Below, one piece after another: positions 12,520-25,982 of a stretch of DNA of 64,000 bases. The stretch is taken from NCBI GenBank assembly GCA_964304625.1, contig OZ199838.1, forward strand, positions 13,888,001-13,952,000, written 5' to 3'. The translations under genes were made by a program, and so were the position numbers. The notes below the pieces were generated by a model. It was given only the letters and a program-made list of their open reading frames with translations. It was not told the origin of the DNA and made no database searches. Numbering within the stretch: the first letter of the stretch is position 1; each line of letters starts with the position of its first letter. The stretch is from Kudoa neothunni (taxonomy: Eukaryota > Cnidaria).

Positions 12520-13834
12520 CAACACAACCAATCTAGTACATCAGTAATAGATACCGTCGCTATTTTCTAGTTAATAATTAATATTCGTTAGCACATCATT
12601 ATGCGTCACATAGATTAATTATATTCCCTTTTCCGGTTTTCGTTGTTCTAGACATTGATTGACCATTTATCTCCATTTTTATGAGTATAAAAATTTTTAG
12701 CAATTTTGTCACCTTTAATAATTAGATTAAGACATAAAATTAAACTTTTGATTTTTTTCATAAATTTCATTGGCTTTGGTATCATCAGTTGACATTAATC
12801 CGCGCTCAAAATCGTACATCATTGAAGATTTACTTTGCCAACTCGCATCGTTCAGTGCCGGGAATCTAATTTTGAATTTTTTTCCCTGTTCATTTAACAA
12901 AATTTCATTTTCAATTTGAGATGTACAAAAATATGTAATTATGAAATAAATTCAATTACTTTTGCAAGAAAAATTGTCAGACTCATTGACCTCGAAAGAG
13001 GGAGAATATAAGTATTATTTATAAAAGACTTATTTATAGTATTATAACCTTCATTACCTCGTTCTTAGAAAATAAATGAGTTTTTAGGAAATTAGCTAAA
13101 AATATGAATGAAAATTTGGCTAAAATACGAACGAATGCTGAGTGGGATCATATTGGCTTCAAAAACGCTCAGAAGGTTAATGTCTTTTATTTAGTCTGGA
13201 ACCTCCAACAAGAACAAAATGACAAAAGTTCGTCTTATGAAAACTATTGCTTTAGATTTCCACAATTAATAACAGATAGTCTCTAAGTAAAAATTTCGAT
13301 AATTTAACAAAATCATAGTTGTCATGATTAAATTTTGAAATACATAAAGGGTGCTTTATTCAGTTGATTGGCACGGTCTTTAAATTTGATTTTAAGTGTA
13401 TACGAGATAAACCAAATAATATAAAAACTAATATTTATATCAAATAGGATATTAGATTTAAAAACTTTGTAAATAAAAACCAATTAATAAAATTATCAGC
13501 CTAGTTTGTTTTGTTCGTCGTGACCGATATTGATTGTGGCCACAATTTTGTAATTTCATCGTTAAAACTTCATAAGATAGAAATCTAAAAATATTTCACC
13601 TTACACGTTAGTAACGCTCATTTATTAAATAAACTTTTCAAACAAAGCGAGAAATTATTTTCATTTAACACTATACAAAATTTAAACAGAAACGATATTT
13701 CTGTGTTAACATCAAAATAAAATAAAATTATAACGCCAAAAATGAGTTTATTTTGATGATTAGAACGTAAGTTGACAATAGTCGATCACGCTGGTAGTCA
13801 TTTCACGCAGGCGCGAAATTACCCACGCAGTTTC
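12520..13834. other. Intergenic, hAT to RRM gene
   Basis: About 1.3 kb of AT-rich DNA upstream of the RRM gene, presumably containing its promoter. A 60-codon frame at 13104-13286 has no family resemblance. I see nothing else. Confidence 0.4.
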
Positions 13835-15121
13835 ATGCAGTACAACCAAAAAAATTCTAAATTGACAAAGTCACTGGATGAAATTATTAGAGACCAATCT
13901 ACTCTACCTATAGAAATACACTCCAAAAATATTAAAAATCGTATATCATACCAAAATGAAAATTCTAAACAAGCTTCCAATGCTGGTTGGATTCCAAAAA
14001 TAAACTCTGCAAAACATCATCCAATGCATGATTTAAGCAGCCAGTTATCAAACAGATCTTTTCAATCGAATGAGGGTTGTTCGGCAGACGGGAATGGGAC
14101 AATCGAGACAACTACCTCAGATCTTAGGCATCTCATTTCTAATAGAAGACAACGCACCCCCCGAAGAATAAAATTCTATTCTAACAAATTCCATCCATAT
14201 CAAAATAGCTCCAAGGTATTTTCGCAATTTCTTCCGCTACAACCAAATCATTTTTGATATCTAGTTTCACCGCTACGGCATCCACAATGTTCAACCCTTT
14301 TCTATGAACTATGGTAGGCACGATTTTCAATACAACGGAAATCCCAATCAAGCGAACCAAGTTGGCATGGCATCGGTCGCATTAAGTGAGGCGGCCGCTC
14401 TTTTACATGAATCTTTTAACGGCCTTAGTCATTTGGCCAAAGTTATTCTTGAATCAAATGTAAAATTACGTTCAAGTATCACCAACGCAGATAGCCATCA
14501 ATATTCAAGAAATAGATGCAAGTCTCCCACCAATTTTCGTCATCAATATAATAGCGTTGTTCCTAATGATAATAATGACAGCCAGCATCAACGGTTAGAT
14601 AATTCGTTGAACAATTGCCGCAGTTTTTATTCACAACACCCATATTACGTGAACAAGCGGAACATGAATAGATCTAATGATGACAGTGGCGTGTTATCGT
14701 CGCAACCGAAGATCAACAACGAAAATATACCCAACATTTTGAGTAGTACGAATGCAAATATAGCTAGTTCCCCTGTAAAAAGTCTCCAACTACCTCCAAC
14801 TATCAATAGCAATGATGTTTTTGTCAACAAACCTTTAGGATGTACTCAACATGGTTTCGGTATTCTACTTGAACACAGTTCAACGTGCCAAATATCTGTC
14901 CATGATATTACAGTAAATTGTTAGTTTCGATTTCTTAATTAATATTGTAAATTTAGGATCTTCTTAGCCCAATTGGTGCCATAACTCACATTGAAAAATT
15001 GGATAGATCAACCATGTTGGTATATTTCGAAAAAGAACAGGATGCACATTATGCTGTGTGTCAGTACAATCAAAAATATCTCGACGGATCTCCGTTATCC
15101 TTAGCTCTTATCCAAAAATAA
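13835..15121 (+). CDS. RRM protein with N-terminal UBM-like motif (Aly/REF-POLDIP3-like)
   Basis: Three exons (13835-14215, 14265-14912, 14957-15121), with introns of 49 and 44 bp, all phase 0, giving 397 residues. I chose ATG 13835 because it is the first in-frame ATG; the frame stays open back to 13760, so a spliced upstream start is possible. Near the N-terminus is LTKSLDEIIRDQ, resembling the UAP56-binding motif of mRNA export adaptors (family pattern SLDDIIK). A long Asn/Ser/Gln-rich middle follows. The last 65 residues form an RRM: CQISVHDIT as strand 1, DLLSPIGAITHIEKL, the RNP1-like strand TMLVYFEKEQDAHYAV, and YNQKYLDGSPLSLALIQ, whose LDG-P ending is typical of Aly/REF and POLDIP3. 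RNP2 and RNP1 lack classical aromatics. The export-adaptor role in the nucleus is inferred. Confidence 0.7.
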
Positions 15122-15412
15122 CTCAACATATTGTGTATTTATTGATGCTATTATTTTATGGCCCACTATCTGGATTCGTATTCTTGTTAAAATACAAGAA
15201 ATTTTTATGTATTTTCGGACAATTTAACCTTAGAAAGCTCAGTGGGCCCCTTTTGGTCAAAAATTTAATTATTTGCTTATAAAATTATGGGGATATTCTA
15301 TATAACAAAATTAATGTTACGTAAATTATATCATAAATTTTATGTAATTATATTTACAGGATTCAACAAAAAATTTTCATCCTTTGTATGTTTTTTATCT
15401 GATTTTTCATAT

Positions 15413-16426
15413 AGTTACAAAAAGGCTTAGTGGGCCCGTTTTTGATACATGTATAAATTGTTGAAATAAAGCGATTTAATTATTTTTTTATAGGTTATTT
15501 AACTAAAAAGGATAAAAAATATTCTTCATTCTAATTTCAAGAATCCATACACTCAAAATATCCTTGGAGAGCGATTTTTGTAATATTTAGCTATTCATTG
15601 AATCTTTTAATTCTTTATCGTAAATTAAAATTAATTTGAAAGAAACAAAACTTTAATTTATTTAAAACTTTTTATTCAAATCATAATATACAATATTGAT
15701 AACGAGACCCAAATAGGCACGATGTAATGTTAGTTGTCGAATGTTTAAAAAGGAGATTAAGTTTGGTGCTCAACATTATTAGTTATTATCATAATTTTTC
15801 AAGTAACAACATAGGCTACAACAAATATTTTTACAGAAAAATTCAACATAATAAAAACTACGACGACGTAATATTTATGCAGTAAGGCCATAAAGCTGTT
15901 TCCATGGAATCATGGTCGCTATCCAACAACAGGTTATCATCTTTGTTGGTCCACAACTTCCATATATTATGATCACATTCTTTGAAATACGATTTAACGC
16001 TGAAATATGTTTTGGAATGAAAGGTATCGAAATTAAACGTATTATTCCCAACCATTGCAAATCTCGTGGTGTAAAAAACTTAACTTCCTTTTTAACCAGT
16101 CGACAACTAACATTACACCGTGCCTATTTGGGTCTCGTTATCAATATTGTATATTATGATTTGAATAAAAAGTTTTAAATAAATTAAAGTTTTGTTTCTT
16201 TCAAATTAATTTTAATTTACGATAAAGAATTAAAAGATTCAATGAATAGCTAAATATTACAAAAATTGCTCTCCAAGGATATTTTGAGTGTATGGATTCT
16301 TGAAATTAGAATGAAGAATATTTTTTATCCTTTTTAGTTAAATAACCTATAAAAAAATAATTAAATCGCTTTATTTCAACAATTTATACATGTATCAAAA
16401 ACGGGCCCACTAAGCCTTTTGTAACT
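15413..16426. repeat. Foldback element: ~350-bp inverted arms around a 309-bp loop
   Basis: The left arm (15413 to about 15765) is nearly identical to the reverse complement of the right arm (about 16075 to 16426). The match runs from AGTTACAAAA at the tips through AGTGGGCCC and on past TAGTTGTCGA, with only scattered mismatches and small gaps. The loop has a 66-codon minus-strand frame (16055-15858) with no recognised family. No flanking direct repeat was found. A weaker direct copy of the arm tip lies at 15228-15285. Long-TIR MITEs, foldback elements and MULE-type elements can look like this. Transcription through it would give a long hairpin RNA. Confidence 0.85.
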
Positions 16427-18284
16427 AATTTTGGTGAACTTGATTGAGTTAATGTTGTTTGATAGTTGGTCATTAAAATTCTTTTAATAATTTGCAGAGC
16501 AATATAAATAAAAATTAGCAGCTTTAACGACCTCCAAGTGAGCCCAAAACTTGATAAAAGCACCAGATTTAAGCTGGCCCTTAATTTTTGTGGCATCGAT
16601 TTAAGGTGTCTTATTATAGGTCTTCACATGTCGAAGGTAACATAATGTCAGAAATCGTCAATTTTCGATGGTTCTTGTTGTTACAAGAATAAACTGTGGA
16701 CAAGAACATTAAATGGAAACTTAAGATCCAATTTCGCGGTAAAATAGATCACACGTATTACTTTAAATATTAAATATCTAATTTTTCGCGCTTTTCAAAA
16801 TCTTTGTGTAAATTTTCCACACATTAACATTCTAATATAATAGATTCTTAGCTATTTATATATCTCTTATTCGTGCTAAAATTTTTGCGAAAATAGAAAT
16901 TTAAAAATGTAGTAACATCATCTATGCATAATAATAATAATAATAATAAAACAGAGGTGGTCAAACTTATTGATCCGGAGGTCGCATGGAGATAATATGT
17001 CAAGACAAAGGGCCACAACATTCCAAAATAACCTTTTATACTCACATTAGAATGCAAATAGAACTATAATTTTTTATATTAAATTATTTTCAAATCGATT
17101 ATATGACATCACTTAGAAAAATGTATTTTACGTAATCTAAAGAAAAATGAAAATGATTACTCAAAATACATAAGCCACTGTAACTTAATTAAAAGTTAAC
17201 ACAATTAAGCATATATGATGTATTTCTACGAGGAGAGCTAATATAAATTATTGGTAGTGGCTATATCTCGGGTACCTGATAATCCAATCACGCTCAGTCT
17301 ATATCTTAGAGAATATATATGTCTCTAAAACTACTACACATATTTTATTCATATATTTTATATTATCTGATATTTATTTAACTTAATTTTCTGTATGGTA
17401 TGGAAAAAATTGAAGAACAATAATTTTCTATTGTAGTCGAATCTCGCACCTTCAAGCCCACAGTTCACACCCTTAGGGATGCGGGAACCACTGCCATACA
17501 GTGTTTAAACGTTTGGGATATTGAGCGACAGCACATTTGATAGTTTAACGTTACACGATTACAAAATTACCTAGTAAACATTGTCGCACATTCGCACATT
17601 GTTAGAAAATTTAAACGTTATTTCAAAATGTATCTTGAACAATGAAGTAATTAATTGTGAGTGTTCGTGCCAAAACATTGCAATAATACGACGAGAAATT
17701 TAAATTTAATACCTAAAGACGTAATTATTGAATTGGAAAAAGGTTAAGAACTATAATAGATACGATTCGATTTCTTGTTGTACTTTAAAGTAGTGTTTTT
17801 CTCGACCTTAGGTTTTTTGACCGTCCATCCTTGGGGTCTTTTAAACTCCACTGCCAGCCCTAATATAAAGCTTTTCGAATGAAATAAATCATATTCCATG
17901 CATAAAAATGTTGGAACTCTTCTTTTATCACTCCAACCCGAGAGGATACAATAGGTGCTAAATTACTTCTAAGCAATAATTTAATAATTTATATCAAACA
18001 ATCTAAAAAGGGACTATGCTTTTTTACCAAAATGTTTAAAAATATTTGATAATTAAACTTGAATATTGATGAACTCATGATGGTTAAATTACGAAAAATT
18101 TCTTCTTCAAATTTTCCCAAAACATATGGAAAATTAAGTTAAATAAGTATCAGATAATGCGCAAAATATGAATAAAATATGTGCAGTAGTTTTAGAGATA
18201 TTCATTCCCTGAGATATAGCTACCTCATAAATTATTTATACATTTTTTTACTATTCTTCAATTTATCCATATATAATCCTTTGT
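16427..18284. other. Intergenic with hAT-type ends and repeat family X copy
   Basis: At 16955 begins CAGAGGTGGTCAAACTTA, a hAT-type terminus whose partner end I could not place. A TAA microsatellite lies at 16928-16950. From 17440 to about 17745 is a copy of a repeat (family X) also found at 45312-45620 and, inverted, at 57990-58256. At 17440-17493 it carries part of the hAT MITE that is complete at 58260-58402. No gene is seen. Confidence 0.6.
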
Positions 18285-19747
18285 CTGTCAATGTGTGTTT
18301 GCAGCAGTACGCATGTGCCACGGAGAAACTCTTTTTAAATACAGTTTTTAGTTTGCATTTGAACAGATGATACCGTTAAAAAGAATATTTCATTTACTTA
18401 TAAGTATAAATATAATCAATATTGGTATCACAAGTAAGGAATTTTCTGGTTGTCAACTCAAAAAGCAGACAAAAAGTGCCTGGATAATATTGATGTTTGT
18501 TTACTTCAGAATGATACTCAATTAAAATGAATTTTCACTCAACTTGTATAAAGAGAATCTGCCGATTATGGTGTATAATGCTTTAAAAATGTTACATATG
18601 CCTGTTTGGAGTAGTTTTAAGACAAATAAAACTATTATCGTCACATTTACAAGAGTTTTTGCATTTCCTTTCAAATTTGAAGCATTATGGATACATTTTA
18701 AGAAAAAAGATTTATGATCATTTTAAATGAAACACATAATTTGAGATTATAGATTGTTGCCATCAATTAATAATTGGGTAGTTCAATAAGCATCCTAAAA
18801 ACGATCTAAGATGTGTGTAGAGTTTTCAAATAATTAAATTTTTGTGATAACTTCTTAATGAAAATTATACTCTATTGGAATTCCTGAGATGTGAAAATTT
18901 CTTTTTATCAAATATATCGATTGAGATTGAAATTATATTCATCTTTTCGATAAGTTTTTACTCATTTCTTTGTTTTCCCAAAATTTCTTGAAAAACAGCT
19001 AGCATAACTAATTCGACAAGTTTCTATATTTGATGAGATAATTTTTTAAATACTGTTTAAGTTCTTAGTAACCTAATTATTCCTTATCCCCGGACCTTAA
19101 GGTTAATATTCAAATCAATATATAATTTTCTTTTCGCTAAAAACAGTTCATTATATACGATATAAAAGCTGCATGAAAATATGCGTCACCGCACTCTATA
19201 CGTAATTTAAGAATTTATATTCTCGATTACTTTTGCACAAAATACAGTCCCCTCTCACTATGTGCCATGTAAATTAATAAGAAATTATTGGTCTATTAGA
19301 TCTAACCGATATTTTCACTTAGTTTTCGTTAATCTAAGAATCGTTCAATAAAAAGAAATTTTTTAGGGCAATCAAACAGTACGTTTATTTTTAAAAGGAT
19401 GCACTCCTTCGAGAAAACCAGTTGATATTCAAGAATTAGTGGAATTTTCCAAACCAAAAACATCTTTACATTTTAGATTTAATCGTATTTTGATATTAAA
19501 TTTGCATACTTTGGAATCATTATGTATTTTTGTTAAAATAATGAATACGTAAGTTACCACTCACCGATTTTTAAAATATCATTGGCATCATTATAAAATT
19601 GCAAAGAAGGAGCAACAATTAATATTTATATTTCGTAGGCATCTTAGATTGATATTATTTTTTTTATCGTTTGTAGACTAATCGTAAATTTTATCACTAG
19701 AAGGATTAATTTTTATCGCAAAATTTTGAAAAGAACTTAAAGTCCTA

Positions 19748-21091
19748 CAGTGGTTGACGGATTCTACGTAGTACCGATTTTACGCACTTTTATGTAGACA
19801 TCCATTTGTGTAAAAATTATACAAACCAAATGATAGATAGTTTATTCATTAATATTTCTTCGAACTCTTATTTAAAAAAATTTTTTTGGATTAATAGAAA
19901 AATCAAATAAAAGAGTAATCATTTTATTAGGTGTTTCCATGACTGGTGAAAAGCTTGGTCCACTTGTAATAGGGCATTTTTGTAAACCTCGATGTTTTAG
20001 AAATGTGCCTAATTTGCCAGTCGCTTACGAACATTCAAAAAAAGCTTGGATGAATGGAGCCATCTTTAGGAGATATATGTTAAAATTGAATAATTTTTCA
20101 GGAGTGAAGACAAAAAAGTACTCTTATTCGTTGACAATGCAAGTTGCCTTATTCATTCCGACATAAGTAATATCACTATCGAGTATCTACCCAAGAATAG
20201 TACGAGTGTGTTGCAGCCCCTTGATCAAGGGATTATTCGTTCCTTTAAGGTTTCGTACATTTCAAACTTGATACAAAGGAATATTGCGTATGTTGAAGCC
20301 GAAATGACTCCTAACCCTCCAGACCTTCTAGATGCTCTGATGATGATAAAAAAGGCTTGGCATGATGTTAATCAACGGACTGTCATTAATTGTTTTGAAA
20401 AAGCTGGTTTTATCAAACAAGATACAAATATTTTAAATGAAGTCAACATCACTCAAACAAATGAATGGGTAAAGCCTGATTGTCTTTGGAAATCGACTAA
20501 ATAATGAATGAGGAAGATCAGGAACAAACTAAAGCTGATTTCGAACAATATTCTGACGAACTGGATAATAAATCAGATGAGGAGTTCCAACTCGAAGTCG
20601 AAGACAGTGTCACTTCAAAATGCTCACTAGAGTGTATAAATAAATTGAAAACCTATTTTAGAAATAATAGACTTGAACATTATGGACTTCTTTTGAATAT
20701 TGAAGAAAATGTTGTTGGAAACATAAATAAAAATTTAATTCTAACTAAAATAACAAACTTCTTCCCCAAAACATCGGATAAATCGTAGTATAATTTTTTT
20801 ATTTTGTGTATTCTTGGAGATAATAAATGTGGTTTAAATGAGTATTTTCGAAAGTATATTTAAAGAGTGAGGCCAATTAAATTATTACAATTTCGTCGCG
20901 AATATTCGAATGATTTCCGCCCACACTCAGTAATATTTGGAATTTTTAAATTAGGTCTTCATGAGATAGTTACGATAATGCATTGAAATGCACAGAATTT
21001 ATGTATAAGCATAGAAAAAAAAAAATCAAATATATGAATGAAAATAAATGCACGCATGCGCACAAACATACGTAAAATCCGTCAATCACTG
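19748..21091 (+). mobile_element. Tigger-type transposon 1 (1344 bp)
   Basis: Termini CAGTGGTTGACGGATT (left) and CAGTGATTGACGGATT (right, read inward) with TA on both sides. The paralogous locus at about 36800-36820 has the same flanks with a single TA and no insertion, which proves the ends. The interior carries a 3' part of a Tigger transposase on the plus strand. The N-terminal DNA-binding half is missing. Confidence 0.92.
19939..20788 (+). pseudogene. Tigger transposase relic (DDE_1 half)
   Basis: The first piece (19939-20166) contains GEKLGPLVIGHFCKPRCF and the KKAWM block typical of Tigger/jerky DDE_1 proteins. After one frame change near 20120, the frame continues with LLFVDNASCLIHSD, the second catalytic Asp. 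It runs on to YLPKNSTSVLQPLDQGIIRS, the family hallmark, and the piece ending at 20504. A further frame (20504-20788) is the acidic C-terminal tail. The CENP-B-type helix-turn-helix half and the first catalytic Asp are absent. It is not functional. Confidence 0.9.
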
Positions 21092-21470
21092 TATTTAAGT
21101 TGCTTAGGGATTTTGTTTAATAAATGAATGAACTTTAATCGTTAATTACATCGCCCATAAAATTTAGGTGATTTTATTTTTGATCAATAATTTGTAAAAT
21201 AAACTTAAAAATACTCATTAATTTCCTTCAATATCTCTATTTACATTTGAATGGAAAATGTTGGCATAATTTTGTTTATCTAGATCATCACATTGCAAAA
21301 ATAATGACAAGCTTTAAAATGCATCAATTAAAATAGGAAAATAAAATTTACAGACTCTAACGTGCTAATTAAATTAACTTAGTCGTAGAATTTCTCCATT
21401 CAGAAATAAAACTAAAAATTTAAATTTTCCATCCGATAATGCCAGGCAAAGTTGAGCACTAGCGCTAGTT

Positions 21471-23590
21471 TATGATAAATGTTATTTACTAATTTATTTA
21501 AATGACATTTATTCCTGAAAGCATCAGGATGAAACAGAGAAAAATAAATTCAAATTAATATTTGCATCAGAGTTAATACAATAAAAAAGTGTCTAAATAT
21601 TTTTAAATTTTAAATATTTTCTATGCATTGAAACAATGCGTTCTCATACTCCTGGTTGGAATGCTATAATATTAATTTATGGGGTCACTAATAATAGCCA
21701 TTTTACTATTATGGTGGAAACTACGAGTGCTGCCATTTCTAATGGTGTTATGAGGATCAACGATAGAAAAAGCAATCCTTAAATTATTAGGAATGAATTG
21801 TTTAATCCGAGAGAGAGAGAGGAAAAAATGTTGTAAGATTCACTTACTATGAAGGTGTTATTTTCGATGAAAAATAACAATTCTCTATTAAATTATGATT
21901 TGTGTGTTGTAACTGGACATGATGGATAACGAAATCACATCTATTTTAAATTTTATGTAACCTAGTTAGAATTTCATCGAACAATGTCGCAATGTCGCAG
22001 TAGAATTATAATATAAACATTTTGATGCATATATGTTAACCGAATCTTGGTCAGATAAATCTGCGCAAATTAATAAAAAAAATTAAAAAATTTCAAGATT
22101 TTTCGAAAGAAAATCGATGCATAATTAGGAGTCACACTTTAATCCTAGTTATTGTATTGTACCAAGATATTTTATTGATTTGTAATACTGAATTCCCATG
22201 ACAGCCGCAAAACATTGTGACTGCATAATAACTTACAGCTTCATCGGAAATATTAATATCTGTTAGTGATTCATCGAATCTCGCAGAATGAAATAACCAT
22301 AATATCATCAATAAGAATAACAAACTTATTTTGTCTTATTCTGTGACACGATCATTATATATTTTTGTAATATTAAACATCAAAAGGATTATTTTTTAAT
22401 TTTGATCTCTTCATTATTAACATCTAATGATAGCTTAAATGATTTAGATTGAATAAGACATGAAGATTGTTTTTGTGTATTTGTTGGATTAACGATTTTT
22501 ACTATGTACCACTCGACACACCATGGTTGCCTCCGCTATTCCAAACATAGTATTAAAATTTTATCGAATAGAAAAACAAAATATACTTACCTCTAATCGC
22601 TAAGAGGTCGTTACATTACAATATGATAAATGTTTACTTTAATGTAATAAATACGGATTACTTCATCTGTCAATAAAGGGATTAATCCGGAACATTTTAA
22701 AACACTGTTATTTATGAAAATCTTTATTCACACCTTGTAAAAATAAAATTAAAGAATATTTTTATCGAATGTAATTCAGCTTTAACGTAAATTAGCCAGG
22801 AAATATTTTTAAATATATATGGAGATCACAATTTGGAGATTGCCCATGAAAAATGTTGTTATAGAAATTAATCCAACTTATATTAGTAAACATAAAAGTA
22901 AATATCAATCATTCTTTTTAGATTAGAATATTCGCGATGATGAAAACAAATGGTAATGGGACATAAAGATCATCGGATGTAATCCCTAGTGCCTTTAACA
23001 ACTAGGCGTATGTGGTAATAACCCCCGTTATTTGCGTGGTTCCAAAGGGATTGTTTTTTAATAGAAAAGATATACACTCTAATTAGTCTATCATTAGAAG
23101 AAATGCACTGTTCCGTCCTCCAATTTAGAGCGTGGTTTATCCTGTAATCCTAGAGTGGACAACGTGGATCAAAAAGATGGATTACACGAGAACTTATCAG
23201 TTAATTCAAAACCACTTAAAACATTTTTACAAAGGTTTAAGTCGTTGATAACGACAAAATGCATTTTACCAATCTTAAAATATTAATTTTAAAACAACCA
23301 TAGTAATTTTTTATGCCAATTAGGCGTATGCACAGAAATATTTGGTTGATATGAGGGCGTATTGGGCTAAGAGGTAAACGATATTTAATGGAAGAGATTA
23401 TGGGTGGAGTTTTCTAGAACGATCTTAGTTTTACTAATCTAGATAAATTGGTGCATTAGCCAAGTATAAGTGCGCAGTCAATTGATAGTTTGGCGTTGTG
23501 CAACAACATTAATCAATAGGTGGGTTGTAACATTAAGATCCATATGTTATTTTGTTTCTATTCACTTTCTGTTTTTAATTTAGATACAAT
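21471..23590. other. Intergenic upstream of inositol-3-phosphate synthase
   Basis: 2.1 kb with no supported gene. A 63-codon hydrophobic frame at 22323-22132 (-) resembles a signal peptide but has no convincing ATG or downstream exon. Immediately before the start codon, TTTTTAATTTAG at about 23572-23583 looks like a splice acceptor, so the 5' UTR of the synthase gene may be spliced. Confidence 0.45.
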
Positions 23591-25325
23591 ATGAGTTCAA
23601 CATTTAAACTAAGAAACCCTAATCTCAAAGAAACTGACGATCATTTGCTCAGTTCTATCGACTACCATTTCAACAAGATTGTTGAAGTTGGCAATGAGGT
23701 TGATGGCGAAAAATCCGATACATCAGTTCAGTCGCACCTAAGCTATGAAAGAACCTATGAGGTTGTTCCAACCTCTCTAAAATTGCAGTTTAAAACCCAA
23801 AAACGAATACCAAAAGTAGGTGTTATGATGGTTGGAGTCGGTGGCAATAATGGAACCACCTTCACTGGTGTTGTATTGGCCAATCGACACAATCTTAAAT
23901 GGGAAACAAAGCGTGGCACATTATCACCAAACTACTATGGAAGTTTGATCAAAAGTAGTACTATCCCTTTGGGTAGTATTCCAACACCTGACGAGAGTGA
24001 CACTGTTCGTGAATTATGCGTACCTATGTGCGATTTGGTGCCAATTCTTGACCCAAACTCAATCGAAATCGATGGATGGGATATCAGCTCACTTAACATG
24101 GGAGATGCTATGAAGAGAGCTCAAGTGTTCGATGTAGATCTTCAAGAGAAACTCTATCCACTCATGAAAGATTTTACACCACGGAAGTCCATTTTTAATG
24201 TGGATTTCGTCGCATCCAATCAACAAGACCGTGCAGACAACATCCTAAGAGGTTCCTGGAAACAACAAATTGAAGCTATAAGAGCTGATATCAGAGATTT
24301 CAAACAGAAGAAACAACTCGATAAGTAATGACCACTCGTTGTTTTTATGACATTAGTGACAATGTTGATGGATTAATGTGCTGTGTGTTAGAATTATTGT
24401 CTTGTGGACTGCTAGCACAGAACGATTCTCCGAGGTGATTGTTGGAGTGAATGATACTATTGAGAACTTGATGAAAGCTGTTTCCATGGACGATCCCAAG
24501 CGAGTTGCTCCTTCAACGTTGTTCGGTATTGCCAGTGTACTTGAAGGATGCAGTTTTATCAACGGTTCGCCCCAAAACACACTTGTTCCAGGATTGGTGG
24601 AGTTGGCCGCACAAAATAATGTCCACCTTGCTGGAGACGACTTCAAAACTGGTCAAACTAAAATCAAATCCTCACTTGTTGAATTTTTGATTAATTCTGG
24701 CATTAAACCTGTTTCGATCGTCAGCTACAACCATCTTGGTAATAATGATGGTCGCAATCTCAATGCACCCCCGCAATTCAAATCCAAAGAAATCACCAAA
24801 AGTGGAGTGATCGAAGACATGATCTCAACCAACAATGTGCTTTATGCACCAGGTGAAAAACCCGATCATTGCATTGTGATCAAGTATGTGCCTTACGTGG
24901 GTGACAGTAAACGCGCCATGGATGAGTATACCAGCGAAATCTGCATGCATGGTCTCAACACACTCGTCATTCATAACACCTGTGAAGATTCACTCCTGGC
25001 TGCCACAGTTATGCTTGATTTGGTGTTGCTCTGTGAATATCTCGAACGTGTCACCATTGGAGTTCAATCTGTTTCCATGTCTGCTCAACAGGCTGAAAGT
25101 GTGGGACTGAAAGATGCCACCGAATTCTCAGGATTCGACACTATCTTTTCGCCTCTATCCGTTCTTTTGAAATCCCCATGTACATCGGCTGGAGAGCCAT
25201 CCATTAATGCCTTCTCCCGACAGCGCAACGCTGTTGAAAATCTTTTCCGTGCTTGTGTTGGACTAACTCCAAACAACCATATGCTTTTAGAGCATAGAGT
25301 TCCAAATATGCGACAATTTCTTTAG
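23591..25325 (+). CDS. ISYNA1: Inositol-3-phosphate synthase
   Basis: Converts glucose 6-phosphate to 1D-myo-inositol 3-phosphate using bound NAD, the first step of inositol synthesis, in the cytosol. Two exons (23591-24324 and 24392-25325) are joined by a 67-bp GT/AG intron; the join restores [10 protein letters not shown]. The product is 555 residues, the usual length for animal enzymes. Visible hallmarks are the NAD-binding loop [17 protein letters not shown] (about residue 78), [50 protein letters not shown] with catalytic-region lysines, [13 protein letters not shown], and [16 protein letters not shown]. All look intact. ATG 23591 gives the standard N-terminus, starting before a conserved tetramerisation region. 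Coding base composition is less AT-rich than its surroundings. No operon-like neighbour. Confidence 0.97.
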
Positions 25326-25982
25326 GTTGTGCACGCCTTTTATCTCGCGAGTTACTATCCTAACTAGTCACTACTTAATTAACACAACTATTTAGTTGTT
25401 ACCATTCTGTCGTGTAGCTACGAGTTATTTTGAGAGTTTGCTTTATTTTCTCTTCTTTTCTTGTGCCGTTTTGTCATATCTATGTTAGTTGGCTTGCTGC
25501 GCTGTACGAATTATTAAGGCATTAATTAAAAGGCGTTAATTATTATTGATCCATTCTAGCTCCGAATGTTTAGTGAAACATTCAGTTAATTAAAATAAAC
25601 TTCCGAACAACTGGAAAATTAGAATAGTGTTTTTGTCGTCTTCTTTAACTTTCGACGAAAAATGAGGCAGATCTCGATTTCTGTCCCAAATGAATTTTGC
25701 CAACATTATAGAGTACCAATGGAGCATCATAACTCCTCTCGTGTTTTTGCAATATTTTATCTTTATGAAAGCTTTCGGAAGAACGAATCAAAATTTTTTT
25801 TGCCATATATCAAAAAAGTTAATGTACATATACCTTTTAAACAAAATGATTCAAATGTCGATAAATGTCACTTTTAAAAATTTTATGAATTCCTATTGAC
25901 TAAATAATGAATAAAAACGAAACACTATACCGCGATGCGCGTGCGCGATATTGATATAAGCAGAAGGCCCTAAAGTTTTTAG
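25326..25982. other. Synthase 3' flank
   Basis: Overlapping 70-codon frames at 25662-25899 have no family resemblance. No transposon is recognised until the piggyBac end at 25983. Confidence 0.4.
25594..25599 (+). terminator. ISYNA1: Putative poly(A) signal AATAAA
   Basis: AATAAA about 270 bp past the synthase stop codon, the likely polyadenylation signal. Other AT-rich hexamers are nearby. Confidence 0.4.

Larger units (their letters stand above)
18285..21470. repeat. Duplicated segment, copy A (Tigger insertion inside)
   Basis: 18285-19747 and 21092-21470 match 35304-37182 almost base for base, starting at CTGTCAATGTGTGTTTGC and ending near AGCGCT. Only copy A contains the 1344-bp Tigger element. 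Copy B carries about 39 bp at 35703-35741 that is missing here, bounded by short AAGC repeats. The segment encodes no long frame apart from the Tigger relic. It could be a segmental duplication or two copies of a long low-coding repeat. Confidence 0.9.

Noticed and set aside
16848-17057. Minus-strand 69-codon frame with a leucine run
   Set aside because: The leucine run is the translation of the TAA microsatellite on the opposite strand, next to a hAT-type end.
22132-22323. Frame starting with a signal-peptide-like stretch (-)
   Set aside because: The first ATG cuts into the hydrophobic stretch, no downstream exon extends it and no family is recognised.
25662-25899. Two overlapping plus-strand frames after the inositol synthase gene
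   Set aside because: No domain, no splice partners; they fall in the 3' flank.
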